A stretch of DNA of 64,000 bases from NCBI GenBank assembly GCA_938045585.1, contig CALIAU010000001.1:339011-403010 (forward strand), in the 5' to 3' direction. This stretch comes from an uncultured Saprospiraceae bacterium. GTDB lineage: Bacteria; Bacteroidota; Bacteroidia; Chitinophagales; Saprospiraceae. The translations under genes were made by a program, and so were the position numbers. A model generated the notes under the pieces. It did no database searches and was not told the DNA's origin. It saw nothing but the letters and a program-made list of their open reading frames with translations. Of the stretch, positions 26,721 to 35,286 are shown one piece after another (position 1 is the stretch's first letter; each line of letters opens with the position of its first letter).

Positions 26721-28054
26721 TGATAAAACTGATTTCTGATATATTTTTCACAAATAGATTTTACGCTGCTATAATTAGTATAATATTTCTATTTATTCTT
26801 GGAGGATTTTTTCCATCCTTGTTTTTTATTGCGCTTGCATGCTTGGGTTTTTTCCTTCTTTGGTTATGTATTGAAATTGTTTTTTTATTTAGAATACCTA
26901 AGGGCTTTCATGCAAATAGAGTATTACCAGATAAATTATCTAATGGAGATGAAAATGATATCTTCATTGATCTACAAAATCGATATCCGTTTCCATGTTT
27001 TGCTAAAATAATTGATGAAGTCCCTAGCCAATTCCAAATGAGAGAATCCAATTGGAACGAGAGTTTAGAAGCAAACGGATCTAAGACTATAAAATATGCA
27101 TTACGTCCTGTCAAAAGAGGAGAATATAGTTTTGGCGCTTTGCATATTTATGTTTCTTCATTTTTGAGACTAGTCCAGCGTAGATATACTTTTGACAAAG
27201 ACAAAACGGTGCCTGTATATCCATCCTTCTTACAAATGCGTAAATATGAATTAGCTGCCTTTTCTAATTTCCTTGAAGAATATGGAATTAAGAAACAAAG
27301 AAGATTAGGACAAACAATGGAGTTTGAACAAATCAAAGAATATGTGCAAGGCGATGATTTTAGAACTGTAAATTGGAAAGCGTCCGCTCGGAGGAATACT
27401 TTAATGGTAAATCAATACCAAGACGAAAAATCCCAGCAAGTATATGCACTCATAGACAAGGGCCGTTTAATGAAAATGCCCTTTGATAATCTTAGTCTTT
27501 TAGATTATAGTATTAATGCCAGCTTAGTTATTTTAAACATTGCCTTGAAGAAAGGGGATAAGTCAGGACTTATAAGTTATTCAAATAAAATGAGTTCGGT
27601 TGTAAAAGCAGAAAAAAAGCCTGGACAGCTTTCCAGAATATTAGAAGCGTTATACGCTCAAAAAACACGCTATCAGGAATCAAATTATGAGTTACTAAGC
27701 GCATATATCCGTAGGCGTGTTAAGCAAAGAAGTTTGTTGATTCTGTTTTCAAATTTTGAATCCGAACATTCCTTTATGCGTCAACTACCTTATTTCCAAG
27801 TTCTAGCAAAACGTCATGTTTTAATAGTTGTATTATTTAAGAATACAGGTCTAGACGCACTGCGAACAAATGATCCAAAGTCTGTACAAGAAATATATAA
27901 ACAAACAATCGCTGAAAAGTATGTACTGGAGAAACACCTTATTGTAAAACGCTTGAAGCAAAATGGAATTTACAGTATATTAACAAAGCCTGAAGACCTC
28001 ACAATAAATACGATCAATAAGTATTTGGAGCTAAAAGCAAGAGGGGTAGTGTAG
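26720..28054 (+). CDS. DUF58 domain-containing protein (VWA-like)
   Basis: The 444-residue protein has two N-terminal membrane helices (residues 15-55), an extracellular-like beta domain, and a C-terminal DUF58 domain with the signature KEYVQGDDFRTVNWKASAR near 210. DUF58 proteins have a degenerate von Willebrand A fold and work with MoxR ATPases. The ATG overlaps the MoxR stop by one base. This is the last gene of the cluster that starts at 21920; it converges with the DUF2905 gene, 2 bases away. Confidence 0.92.
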   Translation: MIKLISDIFFTNRFYAAIISIIFLFILGGFFPSLFFIALACLGFFLLWLCIEIVFLFRIPKGFHANRVLPDKLSNGDENDIFIDLQNRYPFPCFAKIIDEVPSQFQMRESNWNESLEANGSKTIKYALRPVKRGEYSFGALHIYVSSFLRLVQRRYTFDKDKTVPVYPSFLQMRKYELAAFSNFLEEYGIKKQRRLGQTMEFEQIKEYVQGDDFRTVNWKASARRNTLMVNQYQDEKSQQVYALIDKGRLMKMPFDNLSLLDYSINASLVILNIALKKGDKSGLISYSNKMSSVVKAEKKPGQLSRILEALYAQKTRYQESNYELLSAYIRRRVKQRSLLILFSNFESEHSFMRQLPYFQVLAKRHVLIVVLFKNTGLDALRTNDPKSVQEIYKQTIAEKYVLEKHLIVKRLKQNGIYSILTKPEDLTINTINKYLELKARGVV

Positions 28055-28056
28055 AG

Positions 28057-28269
28057 TTATGAAAGCTGTTTGAATACGCGTAGAAGAACATTCAAAAGTA
28101 TAGAAATCAGAATCATGCTAGTTAGTGGAAAGTAAAACTTGGAGTTTTCTCCTTCCATGCGGAAGTCTCCCGGTAATTTACCAAACCATTTAAATGTATT
28201 TGGGAAGTAGTATAAAATTACTCCAATCACGACGATGGCAATCCCAATGTAAATTATTGTTTTACCCAT
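28057..28269 (-). CDS. DUF2905 family small membrane protein
   Basis: The 70-residue protein has two membrane helices with the family motif FGKLPGDFR- (here WFGKLPGDFRMEGEN) in the connecting segment. Size and layout match DUF2905 exactly. Function is unknown. It follows the phosphatidyltransferase gene by 2 bases, so the two are cotranscribed. Confidence 0.88.
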   Translation of the reverse strand: MGKTIIYIGIAIVVIGVILYYFPNTFKWFGKLPGDFRMEGENSKFYFPLTSMILISILLNVLLRVFKQLS

Positions 28270-28271
28270 CC

Positions 28272-28793
28272 TTAGTTAGACTTTTGAAATGCAGTAACAA
28301 ATTTTAAAAAGTAGTCAACAAAAGAAACTGCCGCAAGTAAGATAGCAAAGTAGAATACATAGATATGCCAGTCCCATTCTAAGAGGAGAAATAGCATAGC
28401 AAAAAAGATAATGGTCGTTTTGTATTTACCAATTCTACTCGCTTGAATCGTAACCTTCTTTTCAGTGGCAGCTAATCGCATACCCATAGTTATCACCTCT
28501 CTAAAAATAAAGAATACGACTATCCAAGGAGCAAGTTTACCTGCGACACAAAGAATGAAAAGAGCAGTAATTACAAACACTTTATCTGCAGTATAGTCTA
28601 AAACAGCACCAAAAGAACTTGTCAATCCTTGTTTGCGAGCAAGTACACCATCAAAGTAATCAGTAGCACCTGCTATTGCACCTAGTATTATTGTCACCTC
28701 TGTTTTGTAAGGGATATCACTGAGATAGATTAAGCAGAGCGGAGCCAGCAGAATCCTGATTAGACTTAGATATTGTGCAACATGCCATTTCAC
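28272..28793 (-). CDS. CDP-alcohol phosphatidyltransferase family protein
   Basis: The 173-residue membrane enzyme has the full family signature D-x2-D-G-x2-A-R-x8-G-x3-D-x3-D: TDYFDGVLARKQG followed by SFGAVLDYTADK near residues 42-68. It is about the length of PgsA-type enzymes (phosphatidylglycerophosphate synthase), which make the acidic phospholipid precursor in the inner membrane. Substrate alcohol cannot be settled from sequence; PgsA is the best guess. About five membrane helices are present. It is in a minus-strand run with the DUF2905 gene. Confidence 0.9.
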   Translation of the reverse strand: MKWHVAQYLSLIRILLAPLCLIYLSDIPYKTEVTIILGAIAGATDYFDGVLARKQGLTSSFGAVLDYTADKVFVITALFILCVAGKLAPWIVVFFIFREVITMGMRLAATEKKVTIQASRIGKYKTTIIFFAMLFLLLEWDWHIYVFYFAILLAAVSFVDYFLKFVTAFQKSN

Positions 28794-28844
28794 AGCTGCA
28801 ATATAGAAAACATTGCCTTTGTGAAGAACTATAGCTCTTTAGAA

Positions 28845-30410
28845 TTACCTACTATTCTGAGTATTCCTTATAAATGAAATATGTCGGACGATACTATCTC
28901 TATGACTAATGTTTCTGACTCTTTGCTCCTTGGCTATGCGGAGATCATGCAGACCTGAATCAAGATCCTGTAAGTCAAGGAAACAAAGAATACCTTTCTC
29001 TCCAGCATTTGGATGGATATAAAATTTACACTCGGAAGTTTCCAAGACATCTTTTCCATTTAAATAGACGGAATAAATTGATTTAAATGCCTCGAGATTA
29101 TCTTCTATTTTCTTTTTCTCGTGCAATTCACGCTTTATTCTATTTTCTACTAGAACACTATCCATTATTTCAGTCCATCGTTCCTCGCTGTAAAGATCTT
29201 TGTTATCTTTTTTAAATTGAATTTTTTCTTTGTAGTCCAATAGTATACTATGATTTAGGTCCTCGAGAATACTATCCTTTGCTTCCTTACCCATGAGACC
29301 GTGTCTTAAACCTGTTTTAAAAAAAGCTGCACTAGTGGGTTTCTTTTCTATGCGATTCATGTCAGAAGTCAATTGCCTCAAAAAGAGAGTAGCATAGTCT
29401 TCAGATATTTCAAATGAGGATAAACTTGCAAAGTTTATTATTTCTTTTTTTGCAAAGGTCTTAGAAGTACTTTCAATATGTTTTTTTCGTAAATCGTCGT
29501 AGTAATACCAATGAATAGAGCTATTACTTATATATTCACTTTGTGTCCTGTCGTTTTCAAACTTTGGGAAGTATGGATACGATTGAATACTAGTAAAGGG
29601 GGTAATAGCAATTAAGGCAATAAAATAAGGAATACTTAGTAGTAATAGCCTACGCGTATATTTATCGTCTAAAAAATTGTATAGCAGGGGTCTATATAAA
29701 AAGGACAAGCTGATAAAGCTCATAAATTTAAAAATATATCTAAATGAGCTAGCTGCAATTCCTGGAGACAGTTTTTTTAAACCTCCAAAACTCAGAAAAT
29801 CTATCAGCATTAAAAAACCCATCCCGAAATAAACCATGAAGATCAAGCCAATTAGTAATTGATTATTACTATCTATAAATTTGCCAACTAGACCTACCAT
29901 AGCAATGAAAAGACCAAAGTATAGGATCAAAGAAATAAACAGAAAGAAAAGGAGAAATGTAAATGCAAAGATAATACTACATAGTCGTTCTAAGCGCTCA
30001 ATAAAGTCATCATAACTTCCAATTTTCTTTTTTAAGTATTTCGTAAAATATTCAGAATAGCCTAATTCATCATAGTCAATTTCACCAGAAACATAGCGTA
30101 GACCTATGGCTCCAATCCAAAACCCACGTAAGATGATGTGAATAAGAAGATTGGATAAAAAGATAAACCAACCAATGTTTAATAAGTAAACGAGTAGATT
30201 TAATGATACATCTAGTGTTTCTGAGGAAACATTTAAAGTATTGTATAATTCAATCTTATTAATAAAGACCTTGCTCTGCCATACTCCTAATAAAGCAAAT
30301 CCAGAAATAAGCAGCTCTAACTGCCAACTTTCTTGCTGCAAAGTTTCTAGCCAGTCTGAAAAAATACCTGTTCTGGGTTCCTTATTTTTATTACTACCTA
30401 GTATTCCCAT
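28845..30410 (-). CDS. Multi-pass membrane protein of unknown function
   Basis: I do not recognise the family. The 521-residue protein has a cytoplasmic N-terminus, about six to eight membrane helices in the first 290 residues (for example AFTFLLFFLFISLILYFGLF and LIGLIFMVYFGMGFLMLIDF), and a charged C-terminal 230 residues rich in Lys and Glu that look soluble. It begins 9 bases after the SPFH gene and is probably its partner, as SPFH/stomatin proteins often come with integral membrane neighbours. Confidence 0.8.
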   Translation of the reverse strand: MGILGSNKNKEPRTGIFSDWLETLQQESWQLELLISGFALLGVWQSKVFINKIELYNTLNVSSETLDVSLNLLVYLLNIGWFIFLSNLLIHIILRGFWIGAIGLRYVSGEIDYDELGYSEYFTKYLKKKIGSYDDFIERLERLCSIIFAFTFLLFFLFISLILYFGLFIAMVGLVGKFIDSNNQLLIGLIFMVYFGMGFLMLIDFLSFGGLKKLSPGIAASSFRYIFKFMSFISLSFLYRPLLYNFLDDKYTRRLLLLSIPYFIALIAITPFTSIQSYPYFPKFENDRTQSEYISNSSIHWYYYDDLRKKHIESTSKTFAKKEIINFASLSSFEISEDYATLFLRQLTSDMNRIEKKPTSAAFFKTGLRHGLMGKEAKDSILEDLNHSILLDYKEKIQFKKDNKDLYSEERWTEIMDSVLVENRIKRELHEKKKIEDNLEAFKSIYSVYLNGKDVLETSECKFYIHPNAGEKGILCFLDLQDLDSGLHDLRIAKEQRVRNISHRDSIVRHISFIRNTQNSR

Positions 30411-30419
30411 ACGGTAATC

Positions 30420-31352
30420 CTATTGCTTCAACTTTAATCTGTTGGCTTTTTTCATGTCTTCGCCAATTTGCTGGGAAGCTACAAATGAGGCTGTCATGTC
30501 TGTCAACATATTACTTGCTGAGGCTGGTGCGTTTGGTAACATAATAAGATTTGAATTAGAATTTTCTCCCATAGCCTGTAGTGTGTCATAGTGCTGCGTA
30601 ACGACTATCAAAGCAGATGCCTCTTGTGAATTTATACCTACTTTATTTAGAACCTCAACAGACTCTTCTAATCCACGCGCGATTTCTCGTCTTTGGTCAG
30701 CAATACCCTGACCCTGCAAACGCTTACTTTCAGCCTCTGCTTTGGCCTTAGCAACTATTTTTATTCTTTCTGCTTCAGCTTCATATTCCGCTGCTAATTT
30801 TTCTCTTTCTGCAGCATTAATTCTATTCATAGCCATCTTCACCTGCATGTCCGGATCTATGTCTGTTACTAGCGCTTTGACAATATGATAACCGTAATCA
30901 GTCATCGCCTCTTGTAATTCATTTTTAATAGCAAGTGCAATGTCATCCTTACGTACAAAAACATCATCTAGTTTCATCTTAGGTACCTCAGCACGTACCA
31001 CATCAAAAACATAAGAAGTAATTTGCTCATGTGGATTTTCTAACTTATAAAAAGAATCATAAATGTTATCTGCTAAAACTTTAAACTGAACAGATACCTT
31101 AAGTTTTACAAATACATCATCTTTGGTTTTAGTTTCTACAGGAACATCCAGCTGCTGGATTTTTAAATTTACTCGTCCAGCGACTCTATCAAAAAATGGA
31201 ATCTTGAAATTTAATCCTGAATTTCGCACATTTAAAAATCTTCCAAAGCGTTCAATGACAACTGCTGTTTGCTGTTTCACAATGAAAGCTGCAGAAAATA
31301 TAGTAAAGAGTAATAAGAACAATAAAATTGGAGCGTAAAATGGTAATGCCAT
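30420..31352 (-). CDS. SPFH domain / band 7 family protein (stomatin-prohibitin-like)
   Basis: The 310-residue protein starts with one membrane helix (APILLFLLLFTIFSAAFIV), followed by an SPFH/band 7 domain (VIERFGRFLNVRNSGLNFKI, then TSYVFDVVRAEVPKMKLDDV near residue 112) and a coiled-coil region rich in Ala, Glu and Lys (AAEREKLAAEYEAEAERI). These proteins form ring-like membrane scaffolds and regulate proteases or lipid domains. The closest type is the stomatin/slipin group. It heads an operon with the 521-residue membrane protein. Confidence 0.92.
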   Translation of the reverse strand: MALPFYAPILLFLLLFTIFSAAFIVKQQTAVVIERFGRFLNVRNSGLNFKIPFFDRVAGRVNLKIQQLDVPVETKTKDDVFVKLKVSVQFKVLADNIYDSFYKLENPHEQITSYVFDVVRAEVPKMKLDDVFVRKDDIALAIKNELQEAMTDYGYHIVKALVTDIDPDMQVKMAMNRINAAEREKLAAEYEAEAERIKIVAKAKAEAESKRLQGQGIADQRREIARGLEESVEVLNKVGINSQEASALIVVTQHYDTLQAMGENSNSNLIMLPNAPASASNMLTDMTASFVASQQIGEDMKKANRLKLKQ

Positions 31353-31491
31353 AGTAGAGTTTTTTGTTTTTAAAACGTTTCAATTAGAAAATAGAGGATT
31401 CTCTAAAGAAGCTCTTTAAATATAGATAAGAATTTGATTTTACTAGACTAAATGTCCAAAATGTCTTGAATTAGCTTGGTTTCAATGAAAA

Positions 31492-32118
31492 TCAAGGAAT
31501 ATTTAGAATCTTATGGGTTTGTAGACTCAATTTCCATTGTGGGTTTTCCTTGCAGTAGTTTAGGCAGATAATCGTATTCTCTTCCTGCTTAGGAGAATCC
31601 ATGGGCTGTAAATAGAAATGATCAAATTGAAAGCTGCTAAATTTCTCTGGATCCATATGCTCCTGCGGATGTACTAATTTTAATTCATTGCCTGCAGTTA
31701 CAACTAGAGTAGTGTTCGCCTTGGGACTCACGCAAACCCAATCAATGCCATCACAGAGTGCAAGGGTACCGTTCGTTTCTATAGCAATAGTAAACCCGTT
31801 TTTGTGTAGAGTTTCACATAAATCAGTATTTAACTGCAGAGCAGGTTCACCCCCAGTAAAAACAATAAATGGTTCTTGATTCTTGGCTGGCCACAGGGAG
31901 ACTAAAAAATTACATAGCTCCTCCAGTGTATATTTTCCACCATGCATTCCATCCGTACCATGAAATTCTGTATCGCAAAATTTACAGATAGCACTAGCTC
32001 TATCCTTTTCTAGACCAGACCATAAATTACAACCCGCAAATCTGCAGAATATGGCTGGCTTACCTGTATGGTATCCTTCCCCTTGAATGGTATAATATAT
32101 TTCTTTAATAGCGTACAC
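31492..32118 (-). CDS. queE: 7-carboxy-7-deazaguanine synthase (queuosine/preQ0 pathway)
   Basis: The 208-residue radical SAM enzyme converts 6-carboxytetrahydropterin to 7-carboxy-7-deazaguanine. The N-terminus has IQGEGYHTGKPAIFCRFAGC; the cluster-binding cysteines are C30, C45 and C48, a C-x14-C-x2-C spacing that differs from the common C-x3-C-x2-C and is typical of one QueE clade. Further family motifs are FTGGEPALQ and LAIETNGT-like TIAIETNGT. Translation starts at a GTG that overlaps the RidA stop (TAGTG). Other queuosine genes are not in the window. Confidence 0.93.
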   Translation of the reverse strand: MYAIKEIYYTIQGEGYHTGKPAIFCRFAGCNLWSGLEKDRASAICKFCDTEFHGTDGMHGGKYTLEELCNFLVSLWPAKNQEPFIVFTGGEPALQLNTDLCETLHKNGFTIAIETNGTLALCDGIDWVCVSPKANTTLVVTAGNELKLVHPQEHMDPEKFSSFQFDHFYLQPMDSPKQEENTIICLNYCKENPQWKLSLQTHKILNIP

Positions 32119-32498
32119 TAACTAAGAATTGCGCTTGCTTCTATTTCTACTAATAATTTTGGATCAATGAGTGCAGAAACTTCAACCATAGTACATGCTG
32201 GTTTTATACTAGAAAAGAACTCGCCATGTGCCCTGCCCACAGCTTCCCAATGTGCAATATCTGTCACATAAATTCTTGTCCGTACAACATCTTCTAAGGA
32301 GGATCCAGCTTGTTCCAAAACCACTTTAATTTTCTCTAAGATACACTTAGTTTGGAGGTAGGGATCTCCAGGATACAAAACCTCAGAATTTTCAACAGCA
32401 GTTGTACCAGAGACTTCTAGTTGATTATTACATAGAACCGCTCTTGAGTAGCCCACGATATCTTCCCATGCGGCGCCTGAATTAAATAACTTCTTCAA
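32118..32498 (-). CDS. RidA/YjgF family protein (reactive intermediate deaminase-like)
   Basis: The 126-residue protein starts at a TTG at 32498 (MKKLFNSGAAWEDIVGYSRA), which is the usual N-terminus for this family; longer in-frame starts lie inside the upstream redoxin gene. It has SGTTAV, LEDVVRTRIYVTDI with the conserved Arg, and CTMVEVSALIDPKLLVEIEA. RidA enzymes hydrolyse reactive enamines and imines in the cytoplasm; the variant group here (Rid family with an N-terminal LFNSGAAWE) may differ in activity. It overlaps queE by one base and begins 7 bases downstream of the redoxin stop. Confidence 0.88.
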   Translation of the reverse strand: MKKLFNSGAAWEDIVGYSRAVLCNNQLEVSGTTAVENSEVLYPGDPYLQTKCILEKIKVVLEQAGSSLEDVVRTRIYVTDIAHWEAVGRAHGEFFSSIKPACTMVEVSALIDPKLLVEIEASAILS

Positions 32499-32505
32499 GA
32501 TAAAA

Positions 32506-33072
32506 TCACATATTAAGTTGCTTATACAAGGTCTCCATGACATTGTAGAAGTTAAAGTCAGCAGAGGTAAATGAGCTTTCTGGAAATACCCACTTGATAA
32601 TTCCATACTCATCAATGATAAACAATTTAGGAGTACCTAGATCACCGCCATAGGGTCCATCAGAGAGAGTTTTGCTATTCGGAATAATAGGGAAATCGAT
32701 AGGCCTTGATTTGAGATAGGACATGAGACTTGCTTTGTCGTCGTCCGCAAATGAGATGATTTGTAAATTATCTCTATATCTACTTTGCATCAAATTAAGA
32801 TCATCGATTTGAGCAAGGGCCGTGCCATTGTTTAGATTCCAAAAGTATAAGAATACTGTTTTCCCTTTAAGTTCTGGAAGCGTATATTGATTACCTTTTA
32901 TATCACTTGCTTGGAAGGGAATAGATGGGAATCCTTCATACCCTTTTACAAGATCCTGAACAGAGGGCGCTCTGTTTTCGAGTTCTACAAGAAAATGATT
33001 TTGCGCTGTAAGCTGAAGAGTGAAAAGCACTGCAATGATGAGTATAAATAATTGTTTGAGACCTGTACACAT
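32506..33072 (-). CDS. Thioredoxin-fold (TlpA/redoxin-like) exported protein lacking active-site cysteines
   Basis: The 188-residue protein has a signal sequence (LFILIIAVLFTLQLTAQ) and the thioredoxin-like segments ALQ-IP-F, LPELKGKTVFLYFWN and GTPKLFIIDEYGIIKWVFPE, including a cis-Pro-like turn. Where the redox motif WCxxC should be it reads NLNNGTA (residues 79-85), and the only cysteine is Cys2 in the leader, so it cannot act as a classical redoxin. It may bind a partner or a substrate instead. It overlaps the RidA start region and is the first gene of a short operon redoxin-ridA-queE. Confidence 0.85.
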   Translation of the reverse strand: MCTGLKQLFILIIAVLFTLQLTAQNHFLVELENRAPSVQDLVKGYEGFPSIPFQASDIKGNQYTLPELKGKTVFLYFWNLNNGTALAQIDDLNLMQSRYRDNLQIISFADDDKASLMSYLKSRPIDFPIIPNSKTLSDGPYGGDLGTPKLFIIDEYGIIKWVFPESSFTSADFNFYNVMETLYKQLNM

Positions 33073-33269
33073 AGTATAAAGTTATATACGAATAAATTTA
33101 ATGGGTTGAAATATTCAGGTACTGATCAGGGACTACTTGCGTAATTAACCCAAAAGTACTTATTTTAATTTACTTTGGGAAGCGGAAATAAAGATTTGGA
33201 GTTTAAAATATTCTTAAGAATAGACTAAGATAAATTGATTCAAAAAAATTATCCATACATATATAGATC

Positions 33270-34193
33270 ATGAATAAAATCGCAATTGTACAACGAGAAG
33301 CAATCAGAAATAATATAGAATCTAGTGTAGCTGTTATGTTAACAGCACTCTATGATGCAGCTTCTCAGGATGCTAAGATTGTCGTATTTGGAGAATCTTG
33401 GCTATGTGGATATCCCGCTTGGATAGACTATTGTCCAGGTGTAGCACAATGGGATAATCCGGTCGTCAAAGAAGCTTGGGCAGAGATCTACCAAAATGCA
33501 ATTTCCTTAGAAGATCCATTCATGGCGGAGATAAAAAAGACAGTTAAGGAATTAGAGCTTACTCTGATTTTTGGCGCAAATGAAAAAATAAAATCTGGAA
33601 AAGGAAACAGCTCATTGTACAACAGTATTATAACAATTGATAGTCAGGGGGAAATTGCTAACCATCATAGAAAGTTGATGCCTACTTTTAACGAGAAGCT
33701 AATCCATGCCTTGGGAGATGGTGCTGGCTTGCAAGTGGTGGAGACGGAATATGGTAGGCTAGGCTCCCTTATTTGCTGGGAACATTGGATGCCTCTAACA
33801 CGACAGGCTATGCATGATCAGGCTGAGGATTTTCATTTCGCTCTTTGGCCACATGTGATTGATAGACATTTATTAGCTTCCCGTCACTACGCATTTGAGG
33901 GTAGATGCTATGTGGTAGCAGTAGGACAAAAATTACGAACTAAAAATATGCCTGCTTCATTAGAAATACCAAAGCAATTACAAGAGCAGGAATTTGTGCT
34001 AAAAGGTGGGTCCTGCCTAATCGGACCAGACGGAAGCCTTTTGACGCAGCAGGATTTTTCTGAAGATATTATCTACATAGATATACCTCCTGCAAGTGAG
34101 CTTATTAAAGAACGCATGAGCCTTGCAGTGAGTGGGCATTATCAAAGAGAGGACGTATTTGAATTTAAGGTATCTAAGAAACGGCTTGTCTAG
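33270..34193 (+). CDS. Nitrilase family carbon-nitrogen hydrolase
   Basis: The 307-residue protein has the nitrilase catalytic triad: Glu42 in GESWLCG, Lys135 in HHRKLMPT, and Cys169 in SLICWEHWMPL. The CWEHWMP form is typical of true nitrilases (nitrile to carboxylic acid), rather than amidases or carbamoylases. No signal peptide, so cytoplasmic. Substrate is not predictable. It stands alone and its stop overlaps the stop of the mutase-like gene on the other strand by 4 bases. Confidence 0.92.
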   Translation: MNKIAIVQREAIRNNIESSVAVMLTALYDAASQDAKIVVFGESWLCGYPAWIDYCPGVAQWDNPVVKEAWAEIYQNAISLEDPFMAEIKKTVKELELTLIFGANEKIKSGKGNSSLYNSIITIDSQGEIANHHRKLMPTFNEKLIHALGDGAGLQVVETEYGRLGSLICWEHWMPLTRQAMHDQAEDFHFALWPHVIDRHLLASRHYAFEGRCYVVAVGQKLRTKNMPASLEIPKQLQEQEFVLKGGSCLIGPDGSLLTQQDFSEDIIYIDIPPASELIKERMSLAVSGHYQREDVFEFKVSKKRLV

Positions 34194-35146
34194 GCTAGGA
34201 CGGAAATGACTTTTTCCCAGGCCTTCGTAGCAAGCGTATTTGTCAGATTTTCTATAGCAAAAGATCCGGCAAACACATCTACTTCCTGCTCCATTTTACT
34301 TTCGAGTTTCATTACATTTTGAATTTGAAAAGCAAGGCGCTCGTAATTGGCATCTATTCCACTAGCCGCTAAAAACAGTATATCTGCGCCACCCATGACA
34401 GCATTCATACCTGCCACACATTGTTCTATGAGTTGGATGTCTTTGTCCTCTTCTTTAGTAACAATATGTGCTGCTATGTGAAGAGAGTAGTCTTTGAAAT
34501 TTTTGGCAGCCATGTAATTTGCCCAAACAATACGCAGGGCTCGTACTAATGAAACTTCTAATGGAAGGTAGACCCCTGTTTCTATATGAAGCATTATATT
34601 CTGTACACTAAACCCTTCCTCTAAAAGCCGCTCAGCTCTTGATATTATCTGGGCAATATAATGTGCAGGACTCTGCTCTCTGTCTATACGAATGGATAAA
34701 GAAGTTTCGTCTGAAGAGTCATGGATAGAAGACACACTTAAACTAGTATTAGGCGGAAAAAAAGAGTGGAGAGTATCCGCATGTACTCCAGGAGCTAAAA
34801 TGAGATCATTATGAATCCAGTCAGCATGGATATCTTTATAGACGATGGGAAGATGTGCAGCAGATTCAATGGGAATAGAAATGGCTTCTGCTCCTATTTG
34901 TAAAAACTGCAAAAGGCTTCGATTTAGAGCTTCTGGTTCTTGTTTTGCCAATCTTACACCGATTTTCCAATGAGAGGATTGTCTGTTTGTGGCTCCAATA
35001 TCCTTTAGGTCAGAGGCCATATTAAAGGCTGAAATTTGGATCCCATGTAACTCCTTAGAGAAAGACGCATAAGACTTCCCTTTCGATGATTTTTCAATCA
35101 ATTCCATCCACTCTGCCTTGTTTGAACCTTTAAAATTGTCCGTCAT
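34190..35146 (-). CDS. mutA: Methylmalonyl-CoA mutase small-subunit-like protein
   Basis: The 318-residue protein matches the beta (small) subunit of methylmalonyl-CoA mutase: an N-terminal TDNFKGSNKAEWMELIEKS, a TIM-barrel-like body with HIETGVYLPLEVSLVRALRI and NAVMGGADILF, and IQNVMKLESKMEQEVDVFAGSF-like tail split by a short loop. Small subunits do not bind B12 and only pair with a large catalytic subunit (MutB), which is not in this window. At 318 residues it is much shorter than usual MutA (over 450), as is common for Bacteroidota with separated domains. It converges with the nitrilase gene. Confidence 0.82.
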   Translation of the reverse strand: MTDNFKGSNKAEWMELIEKSSKGKSYASFSKELHGIQISAFNMASDLKDIGATNRQSSHWKIGVRLAKQEPEALNRSLLQFLQIGAEAISIPIESAAHLPIVYKDIHADWIHNDLILAPGVHADTLHSFFPPNTSLSVSSIHDSSDETSLSIRIDREQSPAHYIAQIISRAERLLEEGFSVQNIMLHIETGVYLPLEVSLVRALRIVWANYMAAKNFKDYSLHIAAHIVTKEEDKDIQLIEQCVAGMNAVMGGADILFLAASGIDANYERLAFQIQNVMKLESKMEQEVDVFAGSFAIENLTNTLATKAWEKVISVLA

Positions 35147-35246
35147 TGAATAAATATGCTAGTTTATTAGACAAAGATAATCATATCCTAAGCGTAGACC
35201 TGCATTTATTAGCCTGATTCACAGAACAATCTTGCCTAAATAAGGT

Positions 35247-35255
35247 TATATTTGC
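35247..35255 (+). promoter_or_regulatory. Bacteroidota -7 promoter box upstream of iscS
   Basis: TATATTTGC matches TAnnTTTGC and lies 31 bases before the iscS ATG. It is the only such box in the 140-base gap before the isc genes. A -33 TTTG at the usual spacing is not evident. Confidence 0.5.
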
Positions 35256-35286
35256 AACTTAAATAATCAGAAAAAGCAAAGATCGC

